Positions 6,644 through 7,436 of a DNA stretch of 7,436 bases are shown here, in pieces. The position numbers and the translations under genes are program-made. Below the pieces are notes generated by a model. It was not told the DNA's origin and made no database searches. It saw only the letters and a program-made list of their open reading frames with translations. The stretch is from contig JAUVIY010000122.1 in the NCBI GenBank assembly GCA_030592625.1, positions 1 through 7,436 on the forward strand, written 5' to 3'. This stretch comes from Spirochaeta sp. (lineage in GTDB: Bacteria > Spirochaetota > Spirochaetia > DSM-2461). The stretch's first letter is position 1, and every line of letters starts with the position of its first letter.

Positions 6644-7297
6644 TCAATTCATCAGCCATCGATGCAGATCTTGGGGTATCGGGAAATTCAGTTTCGAGCC
6701 GGCTTTTTCAAGCACATCAGCCGATTTGAAACCCCACGATGCCCCGGCGAAGTAAACACCACTGTTAACGGCGGTTTCCAGATCAATCGGAGTATCCCCA
6801 ATAAATAGTATAGATGAAGTCCCGATATTTTCTCCCCTGAGAAACAGGTTCAAAGCAGAAGGATCCGGTTTTGACGGGAATTTATCGGTTTTGCCCAGCA
6901 CTGCCTTGAAAATACCAGGAGGAAATACGGCATCAACCAGTGCTTTAGCAATCGGCTCCGCCTTATTCGTAAAAACGATCATCGGCACACCGTTACCGCC
7001 TAGATATTTCAGTAATTCACGTATTCCCGGATAAATCCGAGAATATCTGGCCGGCCTTCTGGCATATTCGTCAATCACCCCTTCGAGCATGCGATTGAAC
7101 TCATCACCCTGCACGCCCTCAGGGAGGGCCAATTCGAGAGTCCGCTTGATTCCCCAGCCGACGTATTCCCTGTAATCTGCCGTTGAATGTCCGGGATACC
7201 CTTCAGCCTCCAACACGATGTTGAAGACATCGGCGATGTCGGGAATTGTATCCACCAGAGTACCGTCGAGATCGAAAACCATCAGTTTGAAATCCAA
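6644..7297 (-). CDS. HAD-IA family phosphatase, phosphoglycolate phosphatase-like
   Basis: This is a cytoplasmic 217-residue HAD hydrolase with a helical C1 cap (about 16-85). The core motifs are intact: motif I VFDLDGTLVDT with nucleophile Asp9 and acid Asp11; motif II FTNK (Thr110); motif III Lys143 in PSKPDPSALN; motif IV GDTPIDLETA (Asp168, Asp172). The DLDGTLVDT opening, the SKP motif and the length resemble Gph, which hydrolyses 2-phosphoglycolate, but closely related family members act on pyrophosphate or sugar phosphates. The gene name is therefore withheld. The TTG start at 7297 is chosen because GGGGG lies 6 nt upstream. The alternative ATG is codon 6 (7282), which would leave only three residues before motif I and has no ribosome site. 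It heads the minus-strand run and is 11 nt from the sugar mutase gene, so a sugar-phosphate substrate is possible. Confidence 0.9.
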   Translation of the reverse strand: MDFKLMVFDLDGTLVDTIPDIADVFNIVLEAEGYPGHSTADYREYVGWGIKRTLELALPEGVQGDEFNRMLEGVIDEYARRPARYSRIYPGIRELLKYLGGNGVPMIVFTNKAEPIAKALVDAVFPPGIFKAVLGKTDKFPSKPDPSALNLFLRGENIGTSSILFIGDTPIDLETAVNSGVYFAGASWGFKSADVLEKAGSKLNFPIPQDLHRWLMN

Positions 7298-7302
7298 TAG
7301 AA

Positions 7303-7308
7303 TCCCCC
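7303..7308 (-). promoter_or_regulatory. Ribosome binding site supporting the TTG start of the HAD phosphatase
   Basis: The minus strand reads CCGGGGGATTCTA and then TTG. The G-run ends 6 nt before the TTG, a normal distance, whereas the in-frame ATG 15 nt further on has no comparable sequence. This makes it the second TTG start in the window, after uvrB. Confidence 0.55.
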
Positions 7309-7341
7309 GGACCAGTCTAGCGATGACTGTATCGACGGAGC

Positions 7342-7347
7342 AAGGGG
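7342..7347 (+). promoter_or_regulatory. Strong Shine-Dalgarno placed for the leader ORF, not for the glycosyltransferase ATG
   Basis: AAGGGG ends 7 nt before ATG 7355, which is optimal spacing, but 21 nt before ATG 7369, which is too far. It therefore points ribosomes at the short ORF 7355-7372 first. Confidence 0.55.
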
Positions 7348-7354
7348 AACCATT

Positions 7355-7372
7355 ATGATTGTCTTATTATGA
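7355..7372 (+). CDS. Five-codon leader ORF (MIVLL) overlapping the glycosyltransferase start
   Basis: ATG ATT GTC TTA TTA TGA has the only good ribosome site in front of the divergent gene, and its stop overlaps the next start codon as ATGA (7369-7372). The usual meaning of such an overlap is termination followed by re-initiation, so translation of the glycosyltransferase would depend on the leader. The peptide itself is unlikely to have a function. It could be a chance product of the 14-nt-spaced ATTATGA repeat. Confidence 0.4.
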   Translation: MIVLL

Positions 7373-7436
7373 GGGTTCTGTTTATCGAGACTTTTTACGG
7401 CGGCTCACACAGGATATTTGCAGATCAATGGATTAC
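7369..7436 (+). CDS. DUF3524/QTMAN-type glycosyltransferase (tRNA-queuosine alpha-mannosyltransferase-like), 5' end only
   Basis: The frame from ATG 7369 stays open to the window edge, giving 22 complete codons. It begins MRVLFIETFYGGSH and continues with RIFADQWI. The hydrophobic strand followed by E-x-FYGGSH closely matches the start of the DUF3524 N-terminal domain as I remember it from human GTDC1 (IIEAFYGGSHKQL). Members of that eukaryotic family attach mannose to queuosine in tRNA-Asp; the bacterial members are, to my knowledge, mostly uncharacterised. The GT-B fold C-terminal domain would lie outside the window. The start is chosen because the motif sits immediately after it, as in the family. 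It lacks its own ribosome site and seems coupled to the leader ORF. It is transcribed away from all other genes here, so it belongs to a different transcription unit. Confidence 0.75.
   Translation, partial: MRVLFIETFYGGSHRIFADQWI

Larger units (their letters stand above)
7298..7368. other. Divergent intergenic region between HAD phosphatase and DUF3524 glycosyltransferase
   Basis: This 71-nt space must hold elements for at least one direction, since the genes on either side point away from each other. I see the ribosome sites of both genes and a near-exact 7-nt direct repeat, ATTATGA, at 7352-7358 and 7366-7372. I found no convincing -35/-10 pair on either strand. Minus-strand CATAAT hexamers within the repeats resemble -10 boxes but lack a good -35 at proper spacing. 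Confidence 0.4.

Noticed and set aside
7287..7303. TTGAAA (7287-7292) and TAGAAT (7298-7303) on the plus strand as a promoter for the glycosyltransferase
   Set aside because: Only 5 nt separate the hexamers, so they cannot work together, and no proper partner hexamer was found for either.
1..7436. Search by eye for CRISPR repeats, inverted-repeat ends of mobile elements, tRNA or rRNA segments
   Set aside because: No regularly spaced repeats, no transposase-like frame, no target duplications and no tRNA-like cloverleaf were seen. Coding content is continuous and uniform in character.

Overview
The window looks like ordinary bacterial chromosome of roughly balanced base composition. It carries seven genes packed head to tail on the minus strand and the first codons of a divergent plus-strand gene at the right edge. 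I see no insertion sequence, phage gene, CRISPR array, rRNA or tRNA. The UvrB fragment resembles spirochaete and Bacteroidetes UvrB in wording (SHNKTLAAQL, then SYFDYYQPEAYLP). That fragment, a long PgcA/PGM2-type sugar mutase and a DUF3524 glycosyltransferase would together suit a free-living spirochaete. This placement comes from memory of the families and is tentative.

In minus-strand transcription order, right to left: a HAD-IA phosphatase of the phosphoglycolate-phosphatase type (7297-6644, TTG start) is followed after 11 nt by a 587-residue phosphoglucomutase/phosphomannomutase (6632-4869). Next is a 193-nt gap (4868-4676) with a short hairpin, a possible promoter and an unresolved pair of mirror-image small ORFs. 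Then comes a tight group: rnhA (RNase HI), comM (Mg-chelatase-like AAA+ helicase), a histidine phosphatase, an HtrA-type membrane-anchored serine protease, and uvrB, which runs off the left edge. Spacings in this group are 48, 36 and 34 nt, then a 4-nt overlap (htrA stop with uvrB TTG start).

The genes share a maintenance theme. RNase HI removes RNA from hybrids, ComM acts on DNA branches during recombination of incoming DNA, and UvrB is the damage-verifying helicase of excision repair. HtrA handles damaged envelope proteins. The HAD phosphatase could clear phosphoglycolate, which also arises from oxidised DNA 3' ends, beside a central sugar-phosphate mutase. This shared theme is inference from adjacency.

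At the right edge the divergent gene (from 7369) begins like the DUF3524/QTMAN family related to tRNA-queuosine mannosyltransferase. Its ATG lacks a Shine-Dalgarno sequence. A five-codon leader ORF with a strong Shine-Dalgarno stops exactly on it through an ATGA overlap. That arrangement and the bacterial glycosyltransferase itself are the most interesting points. I found no clearly novel multi-gene system.
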